Positions 23,120 through 32,070 of a DNA stretch of 34,121 nucleotides are shown here, one piece after another. The position numbers and the translations under genes were made by a program. The number at the start of each line of letters is the position of its first letter. Positions within the stretch are counted from its first letter, which is position 1. The notes beneath the pieces are model-generated. The model did not search any database, was not told the origin of the DNA, and saw only the letters and a program-made list of their open reading frames with translations. This DNA is from Terriglobia bacterium (GTDB taxonomy: Bacteria > Acidobacteriota > Terriglobia > Terriglobales > Acidobacteriaceae). The stretch is from positions 1-34,121 of the forward strand of contig JAIQEU010000029.1 of the NCBI GenBank assembly GCA_020073665.1, given 5' to 3'.

Positions 23120-24942
23120 CGAGAGATGTTGAAATAATACGTGTTGCGCGTTGTGGGCGGAAGCCCGGTAGCGCCGATGCCCTGATAAACCCTCCAGTAG
23201 CCGGCTCGGAACGAGAGTTTGCGCAGATTGTACTGCATCTGGCCGTAGTAGCGTTCGCTGTTGTTGACCGAAAACGTGGTTGCTGTCAGCGTGTCCGAGC
23301 GCGTCCGGTACCAGTTGATGTTGATGATCATCCTTTTCAGGGGGGTAACGGACAAGCCCGCGCCATACGCCGTTCCGTCGTACACCGCCTGGTCTGGGCC
23401 GATCAGGGGTGCGAGTGCAGTAGGTGTTAGTACCCCGGCGGTACTCAAGAGCGCCGTGCCGTGCGATTTCGCGTAGCTTCCGGAGATGGCATACCTTCCC
23501 CTGGTTAGAATGGTTATAAAATTGTCGGCGCGATTGCTGTATCCGGGGAGTTGCGTCAGCCCGGTTTGGATGCCCCGGTACGATGCGGTCCAGTTCGAAT
23601 TCGTGCCAAACTTCCTGCGGACCATAGCGCCGTAGCTGTAATTGCTGGTGGTATATGAGTTGATGATGGTCTGGACATTCTGTGCGTAGGAGAAGTCGGT
23701 ATCCAACTGCCATCTGCCTAGCTGCCTCTTGAGTGACACGTTGCCGACGTACCCAAGGCTGCCTCCCCCTGTGTTGCTGGCGTTATTCACCATGCCAAAG
23801 CTGACGTAGAGCATGCCGAACAGGGGACGCGAGTAGCTGTACGTAAGAGTCCCGCCAGCCCGTGTGCTACTCGAGTCGATGCCCTCGAATGTTTCCGTCT
23901 GGCGGTTGACGTAGCCGATCAGAATGAAGCCGTGTCCGAGGTTGTAAGTCCCAAAAGTGTTCAGGGATATACCATGCGATGTAACGTCATTCGTCGGTAG
24001 AGGCGGCGGCCCGCCGGGAAAGAAAGACTGTTGCAAGGCTCCGATCAGATTGCCGGTGTAGCGCACCTGTCCGCTCACCGTGAATCTTCCAGTCGGTTGG
24101 AAGGCGACGGTTGTCTCAGCTGTATCTGTGGAGCCATTGTTAAGATATGTTCCGGTCTCGCTGCTGTAATTTGTCCGGTTATACCCGGCCAGGAAGGTCC
24201 CCGAAAAAGGCAAGGGATGGGTTGCCGAAACGCCGTACGAAGTGCCCGAGGATTCAGAACGGGAGTTGGTTGGTGAAAGAAAAGACGGCAATGTTACGCT
24301 AAAATTCTGGTGAGTTAGAAAACCGGTAAGACCCCACCCGTCTATCTTGTAATTCGACAAGAGATTGAAAGTTCGCGATGCCGAGTCGGTTGTCCCCGCG
24401 TCGCCCTGGATGGAGGAGGAACTGGAGGTATCCCCAAAGGTTGCCGTCAGCGAGGGCAGGTTGGGAAGGAGCTCACTCCAGGTTACCGAAAAAGTTCGGG
24501 TCGAGCTGTCCGCAATTAAACCGGTGGTCCCGGGAATTCCAAACTGGCTGCCATTGACGAACGATTTGCTGTAAGAGACGGAACCAGGGAAATGGCTTCC
24601 GCCGAAGATATTGGCGGAGGCATCCACGCCGGTGTCGCGGAGAACGGAGGTGTAAGAACTGTTGTCCTGGTTCCGGTTGTAGAACGGGCGGATGTTGAAG
24701 GAGAGAAAATTGGGCTGGTAGAAGTAGCCGGACAGCTGCCCCGTGCCTGCACCGTACAGGCCGTGGCCCGATCCATTATTCCCGAAATCGCCTGAATACC
24801 CGATGGCCACATCGCCGTTCAGGGTCATGTTCAGATTGTCGCCAACGGCGACTTGGGCCTGCGCACTCATGGCACACCCGAGCAACGCCAGGGCGCCGAC
24901 CTGCCGAATTTTTCGGAGCGTTACCCATGATCGCCGGTACAT
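23101..24942 (-). CDS. Outer-membrane beta-barrel protein (putative conduit porin)
   Basis: This 613-residue protein has a signal peptide ending SAQA near residue 28. The rest is built of alternating short amphipathic strands rich in Gly, Ser, Thr, Asn, Tyr and Phe, with many strand endings in aromatic residues, and the protein ends ISRWFNIF, an aromatic terminal residue as in the beta-signal of outer-membrane barrels. A Cys in the signal region (LLGCAMS) is lipobox-like, but the normal signal site fits better. AAGGA precedes the ATG at 24942. Its position among multihaem cytochromes suggests the barrel that sheathes or anchors a cytochrome, as MtrB/PioB or OmbB proteins do. I cannot show sequence homology to those. 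Confidence 0.85.
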   Translation of the reverse strand: MYRRSWVTLRKIRQVGALALLGCAMSAQAQVAVGDNLNMTLNGDVAIGYSGDFGNNGSGHGLYGAGTGQLSGYFYQPNFLSFNIRPFYNRNQDNSSYTSVLRDTGVDASANIFGGSHFPGSVSYSKSFVNGSQFGIPGTTGLIADSSTRTFSVTWSELLPNLPSLTATFGDTSSSSSIQGDAGTTDSASRTFNLLSNYKIDGWGLTGFLTHQNFSVTLPSFLSPTNSRSESSGTSYGVSATHPLPFSGTFLAGYNRTNYSSETGTYLNNGSTDTAETTVAFQPTGRFTVSGQVRYTGNLIGALQQSFFPGGPPPLPTNDVTSHGISLNTFGTYNLGHGFILIGYVNRQTETFEGIDSSSTRAGGTLTYSYSRPLFGMLYVSFGMVNNASNTGGGSLGYVGNVSLKRQLGRWQLDTDFSYAQNVQTIINSYTTSNYSYGAMVRRKFGTNSNWTASYRGIQTGLTQLPGYSNRADNFITILTRGRYAISGSYAKSHGTALLSTAGVLTPTALAPLIGPDQAVYDGTAYGAGLSVTPLKRMIININWYRTRSDTLTATTFSVNNSERYYGQMQYNLRKLSFRAGYWRVYQGIGATGLPPTTRNTYYFNISRWFNIF

Positions 24943-24956
24943 CGTCTTCGTCCTTA

Positions 24957-26012
24957 CTAAAGCGTCTCAATCTTCGCGTTCTTGCGCAGTTTCCGCGCCA
25001 GCGCGGAGCGGAGCTGCTCGGTATTTTTCTTCTGCATCTCCAACTGCAATTTCGCCTTCACTTCAGCAAACGGGGTCGTGCCGGGTGGCGTGCGTGACTC
25101 CAGCCGGAAGATCGTGTAGTTGTTGCCTAGCTGGATGAGTTCGCTGACCTCCCCCTGCTTCATCTTCGCTGCCGCTTTCACAATGGGAGGAGGAAGCTCG
25201 CCGGCATCGAGCGGCTTGTGGTCGCCCATGTTTACATGGAAATCGTCCTCGGAGAGCTTTTCAGCCAGAAGCCCAAAATCGCGGTAAGTCTTCGCCTGCT
25301 TCGCCTGCTCCGCGGCTTCTTCGGCCCGCTGTTTGGCTTCCTTCAGAACGGCAGAGCTCTCGTTGGGCGGGACGATCGAGATACTCTGGATGTGCAGGAT
25401 CTCCCCATGCGTGTACTGTGCTAGGTTCTTCTCGTACTGCGCTCTGGCCTGCGCAGGGGTAATGCGCGACGGCGCCGTCACTTCCTGGTTAAGGAGCGCT
25501 TCAATCAACAAGGAGCGGCGTATCTTTTCCCGCATTTCGGCCTGTGAGCCGTTTACTTCGTTGTTGAGGAATTCCTGGTAAGCCGACGGGCTGAGAAATT
25601 GTTTCCGAAAGGCCGCTTCTGCGCCGGCCAGCTTGGCTGGCGTGATGGTCATCTTGCGGCGCTTTGCCTCCTGGTACACCAACTCCTCGAAAATAATCAT
25701 CTGGAGCGCGCCGCGTCGAATGTCGGGCTCCAGTTCCTTGGGGAATCCATTGTGCTGCTGCGCGTAGGGAAACAGGGTGTACATCTCGCGCAGCAGATCG
25801 CGATCAATAAGCTGTACGCCGTTCACCCGAGCCACCGGCATGCCGCTGACCGTCATGGCAGGTGCGATGGCGGAAGTTTTGGCGCTCGGATCGGCCTTCG
25901 CGGCGGGCAGCGTTGGAGCATGGGAGGCTACCACTTGCGCGCCAGCGGTGGCGGTCCCCAGAATCAGCCCCAAGACAACCACTGCAATCGCGATGCTGAA
26001 CCGGGTCTTCAT
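24957..26012 (-). CDS. Periplasmic SurA/PpiC-type peptidyl-prolyl isomerase
   Basis: This 351-residue protein has a signal peptide (MKTRFSIAIAVVVLGLILGTATAGA). A SurA-like N-terminal helical chaperone domain spans about residues 60-195 (VARVNGVQLIDRDLLREMYTLFP, LQMIIFEELVYQEAKRRKMTI, REKIRRSLLIEALLNQEV). A parvulin domain follows, about 205-320 (YTHGEILHIQSISIV, FGLLAEKLSEDDFHVNMGDHKPLDAGELPPPIVKAAAKMKQGEVSELIQLGNNYTIFRLESRTPP), with the helix, QGEVS and final strand of the PpiC fold. Parvulin-type isomerases accompany exported cytochromes and barrels in electron-transfer operons, where folding help is the likely role. AGGAGAAG stands directly upstream of the ATG at 26012. Confidence 0.9.
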   Translation of the reverse strand: MKTRFSIAIAVVVLGLILGTATAGAQVVASHAPTLPAAKADPSAKTSAIAPAMTVSGMPVARVNGVQLIDRDLLREMYTLFPYAQQHNGFPKELEPDIRRGALQMIIFEELVYQEAKRRKMTITPAKLAGAEAAFRKQFLSPSAYQEFLNNEVNGSQAEMREKIRRSLLIEALLNQEVTAPSRITPAQARAQYEKNLAQYTHGEILHIQSISIVPPNESSAVLKEAKQRAEEAAEQAKQAKTYRDFGLLAEKLSEDDFHVNMGDHKPLDAGELPPPIVKAAAKMKQGEVSELIQLGNNYTIFRLESRTPPGTTPFAEVKAKLQLEMQKKNTEQLRSALARKLRKNAKIETL

Positions 26013-26076
26013 ATCTTCTCCTACGTTCGACTTAGAAAAACCAGGGGAGGGAATCCCTCCCCTGAGGGTTAAACAA

Positions 26077-27093
26077 TTAGAAAGCCGTGTCCACAGTCAG
26101 GATTCCGCTGGCTTCGTTCGAACCACCCGCGCCGGAGTAGTGGCACTGGCGGCAGAACTGCGTGGCGGAGGAGGCCTGCGACGGAGCCGGTTTGGAACCC
26201 GGGTTGTAGGGCGCCGCGATAAAGAAGTAGCTCGGGAAATTGCCCGTGGTTAATTGGTGAATCGGAGCGTCAGCATTGGCGCCCGCGACGTACATGCTGT
26301 GCGGAGTATGGCAGGTGGTGCACAGAAGGTATGCATCATCCGGGTTAGTCGTGGGCAGCGCTACCGGTGAAGCGTGCCCGTTGGAGGTGATGCTGGGTAA
26401 GCCGTAGTGTTGGGTAAACGTAGTGAAGGCGGTGTCCGTCCCTTTGTCCTTCAGGCAGGGAAATGGTGTGCCGTGGGCAGTGCATCCAGTCGCCGAGTAC
26501 TGAAGCTTAGTGGAAACACCGACCGCCTTCAGGGTTGCTTGCGCCCCAATCGGGTGGTCATTGTAGTAGTTACCCGCAGCGGTGCCGTCCTGCCCGAGCA
26601 GGGTCGGGATGGCGTTCGGACCGTACAGGCCGGGGGGCAGAAGGCCTGTCGCCTGCTCGTAGGACTTGTTGGTCATCATGGCGCCCTGGGCGATGTTGCC
26701 GTCATGGCAGCTTAGGCACATCATGATGCCGCTGATCTCCTCCGGAAAAGTGAAGAATTGGGACGATGCTGGAAGGGTTGTGGTGAACGTTGTACCACCG
26801 GTAACGTTGTCCCCCTGGGTGAGGGTGGCGCCATACAGCGGACCAAGGTCCTGGCCCCACAGAGCATAGTTACCGGCATTGGTCTTATCAACCGTCTGGC
26901 CCGAGACCGCGTTGCCGCCGGCGCCGAAGGCGCCGCTGTGCGGAGCATGGCAACCCGTGCAGCCGCGTCCTCCGTTCTGGTGGGCGCCGAGTTTATCAAC
27001 ACCGGTGATACCGGAGCCCAGAGTGTAGGTCTGCGCCATCGCGAACGCCGCGAGGAACAGAACCGTTGCGATTACAACCATTGTTTTCTTCAT
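26077..27093 (-). CDS. Exported tetrahaem c-type cytochrome
   Basis: This 338-residue protein has a signal peptide MKKTMVVIATVLFLAAFAMAQ. There are four CXXCH sites (CTGCH near residue 46, CLSCH, CTTCH, CRQCH) and eight further histidines (for example GAHQ, APHSG, NDHPIG, NGHAS, TPHSM, PIHQL), enough for bis-histidine ligation of all four. The long Gly/Thr/Ala-rich spacers give few hemes per length. Size and haem count resemble OmcE-type tetrahaem cytochromes that polymerise into extracellular filaments, but sequence identity to them cannot be judged here. AGGAGG lies ten bases upstream of the ATG. It sits in the middle of the operon behind two dyad elements, so it may have extra expression control. 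Confidence 0.92.
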   Translation of the reverse strand: MKKTMVVIATVLFLAAFAMAQTYTLGSGITGVDKLGAHQNGGRGCTGCHAPHSGAFGAGGNAVSGQTVDKTNAGNYALWGQDLGPLYGATLTQGDNVTGGTTFTTTLPASSQFFTFPEEISGIMMCLSCHDGNIAQGAMMTNKSYEQATGLLPPGLYGPNAIPTLLGQDGTAAGNYYNDHPIGAQATLKAVGVSTKLQYSATGCTAHGTPFPCLKDKGTDTAFTTFTQHYGLPSITSNGHASPVALPTTNPDDAYLLCTTCHTPHSMYVAGANADAPIHQLTTGNFPSYFFIAAPYNPGSKPAPSQASSATQFCRQCHYSGAGGSNEASGILTVDTAF

Positions 27094-27116
27094 ATATTTT
27101 TAAGGCCTCCTGATAT

Positions 27117-27130
27117 GTAACAGCTGTCAC
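27117..27130. promoter_or_regulatory. Dyad GTAACAGCTGTCAC upstream of tetrahaem gene
   Basis: This is a 14-base near-palindrome with one mismatched pair, just upstream of the AGGAGG of the tetrahaem cytochrome gene. The core AGCTGTC recurs in the palindrome at 27168-27189. It is a possible regulator site. Confidence 0.4.
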
Positions 27131-27167
27131 TTCTACTGCTGTGGAGCCCGATATCTGGCCCCTTTTC

Positions 27168-27189
27168 TTAGCTGTCCGCGGACAGCTAA
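27168..27189. promoter_or_regulatory. 22-base perfect palindrome between NHL and tetrahaem genes
   Basis: TTAGCTGTCCG and CGGACAGCTAA form a perfect 11+11 dyad. As RNA it would be a strong hairpin right after the NHL stop codon (27202); on the minus strand it is followed by GAAAAGGGG, not T's, so it is more likely an operator or an mRNA-stabilising hairpin than a terminator. Confidence 0.55.
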
Positions 27190-27201
27190 ACTTTGCGCCG
27201 C

Positions 27202-28476
27202 TCACTTGGGCGGCGTCGCGGTGGGATTCGCCGCGGCGGCTTCCTTAGCCGCCGGCTTTCCCGTCTTCTTGTCCGGCGCGGCATCACGCCGATCTTTCTC
27301 TGCCTGAGCTTCCTGGTCCGTGAAGTACCGGAAGATCTGCACTCGCCCCGGATACTGCTCGGAGGTAAGCACCCGGTTGTTTTTGTCGATGGTCAGACCT
27401 GCGAGCGTGCTGAATTGGCCGGGCAACAATCCATGGCCGCCCAGCCAGATGAGCAACCCGCCCTCGGGGGTAAAGACCTGCACACGATCCTGTACTGCAT
27501 CTGCGACCCAGACGTGACCGTCGGAATCAACGGCAATTCCCTTCGGCCGCGCAAAATAACCGGGCCCGTCACCGGCCTTGCCGAACTCCCGGATAAAGTT
27601 CCCGTCGGCATCGAAAATCTCAACCCGGTTGTTGAAGGTGTCGGTGACGTAGAGATTCCCGTCTTTATCAACAGCGACATTGGTCGGGCGCGAGAAATCG
27701 CCGGGCGTGGTCAACTCGTGCTTGCTGCCGGGCTTGCCTATGGTGCGCAGGAGTTTGTAGGGCGGATCGGCGTCGTACACCAGCACCTGGTCGAGCTGGC
27801 TGTCCGCCACGTAGAGGAAGCGGTTCTCGTTGTCCACCGCCAGCCCGGCAGGAGTCGACATGCCCTGGCTGATGCTGGCCTGGGCCTTGTGCTGCTTGTC
27901 GAAGACCAGCACGTGGCGCAGTTCGCTGTCGGAGACAAACAACGTGTCGGAGTCGTCCAGCGTCAGTCCGGTGATCAGTTTGAAGCGGGCGTGCTGCCCG
28001 TTCTTGATCAGTTCGACTTGCCCGGTTTCGGGGTTATAAATGAAAATGGCGAGGACCTTCTCGTCGGCGATGTACACACGTCCCTGAGTGTCGACCCCGA
28101 TGCCATAAGGCCGGACCAGCTGGAAATACAACTTGTCCGATGGCGACGCTTGGCCCACCGCAACCCCGGAGAGTCGGTCCATCCAGGCGCTTTTTGTCTT
28201 TTGGGTTGGTTTCGACTCCCGTTTCTCGCCAGAGAAGTAGCTCAGATACTTGATACGGGTGATGGCTGGCGGATTGGGCCAGACGATCTTGGAGTAATCC
28301 AGCAGTTCAAGCAGGTTCTTCTGCGGAGGTGCAGCTGGCTCCTTTTTCTTCTTGTCCTTGGCCTGCAGCGAAACCGTACCTGCGAAGAGGATGGCTAACA
28401 CGCAAATCAGCGCTGCGAATCCCGTGGTGTGTCGAATCGAGTTGTCACGAGTAGAAAACATGCCGAGTTTTCTCAT
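27202..28476 (-). CDS. Exported six-bladed NHL-repeat protein (second of two)
   Basis: This 424-residue protein starts at 28476, overlapping the stop of the 16-haem cytochrome gene (ATGA), so the two are translationally coupled. The N-terminus has a hydrophobic segment (FAALICVLAILFAGTVSLQA) after a basic region, a signal peptide or anchor, then a lysine-rich linker (KDKKKKEPAAPP). Six NHL-type repeats follow from about residue 115 to 385 (LVRPYGIGVDTQGRVYIADEKV; FSRPTNVAVDKDGNLYVTDTFNNRVEIFDADGNF; YFARPKGIAVDSDGHVWVADAVQDRVQVFTPEG). The C-terminal tail is Ala/Lys/Pro-rich and probably disordered. It has no enzyme motif. By position it is an assembly or scaffold partner of the cytochromes. 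Confidence 0.9.
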   Translation of the reverse strand: MRKLGMFSTRDNSIRHTTGFAALICVLAILFAGTVSLQAKDKKKKEPAAPPQKNLLELLDYSKIVWPNPPAITRIKYLSYFSGEKRESKPTQKTKSAWMDRLSGVAVGQASPSDKLYFQLVRPYGIGVDTQGRVYIADEKVLAIFIYNPETGQVELIKNGQHARFKLITGLTLDDSDTLFVSDSELRHVLVFDKQHKAQASISQGMSTPAGLAVDNENRFLYVADSQLDQVLVYDADPPYKLLRTIGKPGSKHELTTPGDFSRPTNVAVDKDGNLYVTDTFNNRVEIFDADGNFIREFGKAGDGPGYFARPKGIAVDSDGHVWVADAVQDRVQVFTPEGGLLIWLGGHGLLPGQFSTLAGLTIDKNNRVLTSEQYPGRVQIFRYFTDQEAQAEKDRRDAAPDKKTGKPAAKEAAAANPTATPPK

Positions 28477-29894
28477 TGCTTTAATCCAACACTCTTGTGA
28501 CAGGAATCACAAAACGCTGCGTTCGCCGCCTGGTCTTTTACCAGCAGGTTCGGCTGAGCCGAAGCATGCGGCTGATGACAGGTGGCGCAGTTCAGAGTTA
28601 CTAGCACCTTCTCAGGATTAGTGGGATCAACCTGGTCGACAACCGGGTGACGGTCGATCGGGTGGCCGAGACCGTACTTCAGCGGGAGCAGCGGCACTCG
28701 CGCGAAATAATCTTCCGGCAGCTTCACCTTGCCGTCGAAGATAGCGACTTGGTGTTCCTTCTCGAGCTTCTGCGGCTTAATGTCCGGACCATGGCACTCC
28801 AGACACAGTGGGTTCGGATTTGCGGCGCGTAGCAGATGTAAGTTGTTTCCGCCGTGGGGCTCGTGACAGGTGGCGCATCCCTGTTCAAACACGGGCTGGT
28901 GGAGGTGTGCCTTCTTTCCCAAATCGCCGATGTCGGTATGGCACCCGGTGCAGATGTTCACGGCATCAGTCTTGGGCAGTCCCGGTTGCGCACTGGCATG
29001 CGGGCTGTGGCAGTCGGTGCAATCCCCTGCCGCGCCGGGATGCTGTACTTTGGCGTTCTCGATCTGCTTGGCCTTGTCGTCGTGGCAGGTTACGCAGAGT
29101 GCTCTTACGTCCGTCTGTGTCAACACCACTTTGCCGTCCTTCGCTGGGGCATGACACATGTCGCAGCTCTTGTCGGCGAATGGCGGATGTTGGAACTTTG
29201 CCATCAGCTTGGGTGCCGCCGACTGGTGCGGATCGTGACAGCTCAGGCAGTTCGCCGTACCGAAGGGCTGATTCCGGTGCGCCTTCATTAGGTCCGCGTC
29301 CTTGGCATCGTGGCAGTCAAGGCAGAGCGCTGGCGTGGCTTTGGTCAGGTGGAATCGGTTCTCCACGGTGTAGTCCGCGCCCGTCTTGTGCGTCGTGTGG
29401 CAGGTGTCGCAGCCCAGATCGAGGGCGGCGTGGCGGCTGCCTTTGTCTGGAACATTCGTGCCTTGGGTGTGGCAGGTGAGGCAGAGATTGTCTTTCTTCT
29501 CGCCGGAAGTCGCCTTCAGCAGCTGATTCTTGTTGGCCGAAGTGTGCGGATCGTGGCAGGTCAGGCAATCGCGAACTGCCGGCTGGTGGACATGTCCCTT
29601 GATCTGCGTGGCATCTTTGTCGCCGTGGCAGGTGAGGCACAGCTTGTAAGGGGTGGCGGTGATCAGCATGACCCGGGTGGTGTCTTTGTTGACCCGGACC
29701 TGGTGACAGCTGAGACAGCCGGTGGCGATGGCCGAGTGAACGGCCGTGCCCTTGGTCTTGTCTTCGTGACACTCGAGACACTTGGCGCTGTCAACCTTCG
29801 GATCGAGCGGAACCGGGTGAATGGCACTGAACGCACGTGGCAAACAGACGGCAGCCAGGCTCAGGGCCATCCCGATGCGCAGGATCGAGCCCAT
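28473..29894 (-). CDS. Hexadecahaem c-type cytochrome (16 CXXCH)
   Basis: With the start at the ATG at 29894 (473 residues) the product begins MGSILRIGMALSLAAVCLPRAFSA, a standard signal peptide. The frame stays open to 30296 and ATGs at 30032 and 30041 are alternatives that add about 50 residues; no start has a convincing ribosome site. Sixteen CXXCH sites are evenly spread, about one per 27 residues, starting with CLECH and ending with CDSCH. Several are CHDPH, CHTTH, CHSPH, CHEPH or CHQPH, and there are many HQP/HP histidines for distal ligation. It resembles long doubled-CXXCH multihaem proteins that form linear haem wires. As first gene of the operon it probably sits in the periplasm or in the barrel, which is inferred. 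Confidence 0.9.
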   Translation of the reverse strand: MGSILRIGMALSLAAVCLPRAFSAIHPVPLDPKVDSAKCLECHEDKTKGTAVHSAIATGCLSCHQVRVNKDTTRVMLITATPYKLCLTCHGDKDATQIKGHVHQPAVRDCLTCHDPHTSANKNQLLKATSGEKKDNLCLTCHTQGTNVPDKGSRHAALDLGCDTCHTTHKTGADYTVENRFHLTKATPALCLDCHDAKDADLMKAHRNQPFGTANCLSCHDPHQSAAPKLMAKFQHPPFADKSCDMCHAPAKDGKVVLTQTDVRALCVTCHDDKAKQIENAKVQHPGAAGDCTDCHSPHASAQPGLPKTDAVNICTGCHTDIGDLGKKAHLHQPVFEQGCATCHEPHGGNNLHLLRAANPNPLCLECHGPDIKPQKLEKEHQVAIFDGKVKLPEDYFARVPLLPLKYGLGHPIDRHPVVDQVDPTNPEKVLVTLNCATCHQPHASAQPNLLVKDQAANAAFCDSCHKSVGLKQ

Positions 29895-30281
29895 GAGCGG
29901 GGAGGGGTGGCTCCCCGGACGCCCCAGGCTCTTGCTCTTGCTCACGAACTGGGATATAGCGCTCACCCTAGTCTCCGGCTGGTAATGGTGCACGAGAGTC
30001 GCCGCCCGGGTGGGCGTTGTGAAAATTTTCATCGTTTCCATAAGTGACTGGCCTGAAACAGGTTGGTGGAGGTGGGTGGATGTGTTGCGAAATGCATCAG
30101 GTGCCGTGGAGATCCTAAATGGGCCTTCTCCCACACTCGAACTGGTGAAATGACCCAAGTAAGGCTGCGCACTAAAGTTCTGCCTTCGGTTGTCGAGATG
30201 GCAGAAAGCCGCATGTGCGCCCCACTTCCTTAATTCAACCCGGATTCCCAGAAATGGCATGTAGTCGAGGTCACGCTCGTT

Positions 30282-30297
30282 TGTGATCGGCATCACT
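30282..30297. promoter_or_regulatory. CRP/FNR-family-like site 1
   Basis: TGTGA-TCGGCA-TCACT matches the TGTGA-N6-TCACA pattern of the CRP/FNR superfamily at nine of the ten half-site bases. It shares the core GTGA-y-s-GGCATCAC with site 2. Confidence 0.55.
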
Positions 30298-30400
30298 TAG
30301 GAGCCGGACATGAAAAGCTGCGAAACACCCGCTCTTTGAGGGGTGGCCCCCAGGTTTGGGAGAGAGCGGCGCTTCCCCTAGAAGACCAATCACCGGGGAG

Positions 30401-30416
30401 CGTGACGGGCATCACC
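30401..30416. promoter_or_regulatory. CRP/FNR-family-like site 2
   Basis: CGTGA-CGGGCA-TCACC is the same dyad type as site 1, 119 bases further right, about 180 bases ahead of resB. Confidence 0.5.
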
Positions 30417-30593
30417 ATAGGGCGGTGATGGGTGAAATCTCGGATGGCCGGAACGGGGGTGCGTGATTTGGCCCAAGAACGGTTGCGATCGGCGGCTTCG
30501 AGAATCTCATAACTGCCATGAATTGAGGTGATTAGCGACCTGCCTCCATCTGGAGCGGAACGTGCATTTCGAAGAGGCGACGGGGGGAGAAAT

Positions 30594-32045
30594 ATGGCCG
30601 TGAACTTCCGCGCAAGCGCCCGCAAGGTGTGGCAAACCGCCGCTTCGATTAAGACGGGCGTGGTTCTTTTGATTCTGGTCGTGATTTTTTCCGCCGCCGG
30701 CACGATTGTCCTGCAGCGCCCGAACACGGAACCGGACGAGATGCAGAATGCCTATTCGCCGCAAGCCCTCCGGATTCTCGATGGCACCGGCCTGACGGAC
30801 GTGTTTCACGCATGGTGGTTCCTGACGCTCATGATTCTGGTGAGTTGCAGCATTATCGCCGCTTCCGTCGAGCGGTTCCCCAACGCGTGGCGCTATTTCT
30901 CGCGCCCCTACAAGTATCCTGATGAGAGCTTCCGGCGCGTGCTCTACCCACAGACGTCGCTGGCGATCGCGGACGAAGAAACCGGATTGGTTGCGGCCGA
31001 GCGCGCCCTGCACTCCTTGGGGTTCAAGCCCGAGCGGGTGGTGCGCGAAGACCACTTCGGAATTTTTGCGGAGCGGCACCGGATCTCCGAGATGGGTGTT
31101 TATATCGTGCATGCCAGCCTGCTGCTGATTTTCTTCGGTGCCGTTGTCGACGGCATCTGGGGATGGCGCGGAACGCTCAACCTGAACGAAGGCGAGACTT
31201 CAAGCGCGGTCGAATTGCGGGACGGCACAACCAGAACTTTGCCGTTTGCCATCCGCTGCGACCAGGCTGGCCAGGAGAATTACAAAGACGGGAGCCCGAA
31301 GAAGTGGTGGTCGAAGCTGGTTGTGGTCAAGGACCAGAGAGAGGTTGAGAAAAAGGAAATCGTGGTGAACGATCCGCTGGTTTATCGCGGCGTGCGTTTC
31401 TACCAGTCCAGTTACGGGCCGAACGGCAAGGTGGAAAAATTCTCGATCACGGCCACTCCGAGCAGCGGTTCCGGCGAGAAACGGGAAATCTCGTTGGGTG
31501 TGCACGACACCGTTCCGCTCGATGCCGACACCACGGTGCGCTTCGCCGAGTTCATCCCCGACTACGCGGTGCGGGACGGGCAGGTCTACCGGCGTTCGAA
31601 CGAATTGGGCAATCCCGCAGCGCATCTGGTGGTGAGCTCGAAGGCGTCCGGCAAGAGCTTTGACGTGTGGTTCCCGCCGTTGGATGAAATCGCGGACAAC
31701 TCGAAAGCCCCCTACCAGCTCCAGCCAGCGGATCTGCAGATGGGACACTTCACGGGGCTGCAAGTCTCACATGAGCCGGGCCAGTGGGCGGTGTGGACAG
31801 GCGTGGTGCTGCTGGGAATCGGGTTGGCTTTCGTGTTTTACGTGGTGCACATGCGGTTCTGGGCGGTACCGGTCCGCGACGCGAAGACGGGCAAGTACAC
31901 GCTTTGGATCGGAGGCAGCGCCAACCGCAACCGGGACGCGTTTGGTCAGCGTTTCGATGACCTGGTTGCCTTGTTGGAAGAAACGCTGAGAACTATTCCC
32001 AAGACCTCTCCGAGCGAGCAGGTCGCAACCGTCGCCGGGCACTGA
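30594..32045 (+). CDS. resB: Cytochrome c biogenesis protein ResB (System II)
   Basis: This 483-residue product starts at the ATG at 30594 with GGGGGGAGA just upstream. There are helices near residues 20-42 ([23 protein letters not shown]), 72-95 ([22 protein letters not shown]) and 170-190 ([19 protein letters not shown]), a large periplasmic domain ([39 protein letters not shown] is the conserved ResB segment), and a last helix near 400 ([25 protein letters not shown]). ResB works with ResC/CcsA to bring haem across the membrane and attach it to CXXCH sites outside. The next gene is resC, 25 bases on. Together they can supply the 30-plus haem sites encoded in the divergent operon. Confidence 0.93.
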   Translation: MAVNFRASARKVWQTAASIKTGVVLLILVVIFSAAGTIVLQRPNTEPDEMQNAYSPQALRILDGTGLTDVFHAWWFLTLMILVSCSIIAASVERFPNAWRYFSRPYKYPDESFRRVLYPQTSLAIADEETGLVAAERALHSLGFKPERVVREDHFGIFAERHRISEMGVYIVHASLLLIFFGAVVDGIWGWRGTLNLNEGETSSAVELRDGTTRTLPFAIRCDQAGQENYKDGSPKKWWSKLVVVKDQREVEKKEIVVNDPLVYRGVRFYQSSYGPNGKVEKFSITATPSSGSGEKREISLGVHDTVPLDADTTVRFAEFIPDYAVRDGQVYRRSNELGNPAAHLVVSSKASGKSFDVWFPPLDEIADNSKAPYQLQPADLQMGHFTGLQVSHEPGQWAVWTGVVLLGIGLAFVFYVVHMRFWAVPVRDAKTGKYTLWIGGSANRNRDAFGQRFDDLVALLEETLRTIPKTSPSEQVATVAGH

Positions 32046-32070
32046 TCCCGGGCGATTGGAGGATCGCACT

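Larger units (their letters stand above)
29895..30593. promoter_or_regulatory. Divergent regulatory region between cytochrome operon and resBC
   Basis: This 700-base gap holds the two promoters of divergent units that belong to one process. No separate gene is supported. Two CRP/FNR-like dyads lie at 30282-30297 and 30401-30416. If the cytochrome gene starts at 30041, the gap shrinks to about 550 bases. Confidence 0.55.

Noticed and set aside
23120-23713. N-terminal extension of the NHL protein at 22013-23119
   Set aside because: This part of the frame lies entirely within the barrel gene and has no domain or signal pattern; the signal-like segment begins right after the ATG at 23119.
27193-28398. 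401-codon plus-strand open frame
   Set aside because: It is exactly antisense to the NHL-repeat gene; its repeated pattern mirrors the NHL repeats. The minus strand has signal peptide, repeats and coupled start.
29310-30047. 245-codon plus-strand open frame
   Set aside because: It is antisense to the 16-haem cytochrome and has no family pattern or ribosome site.
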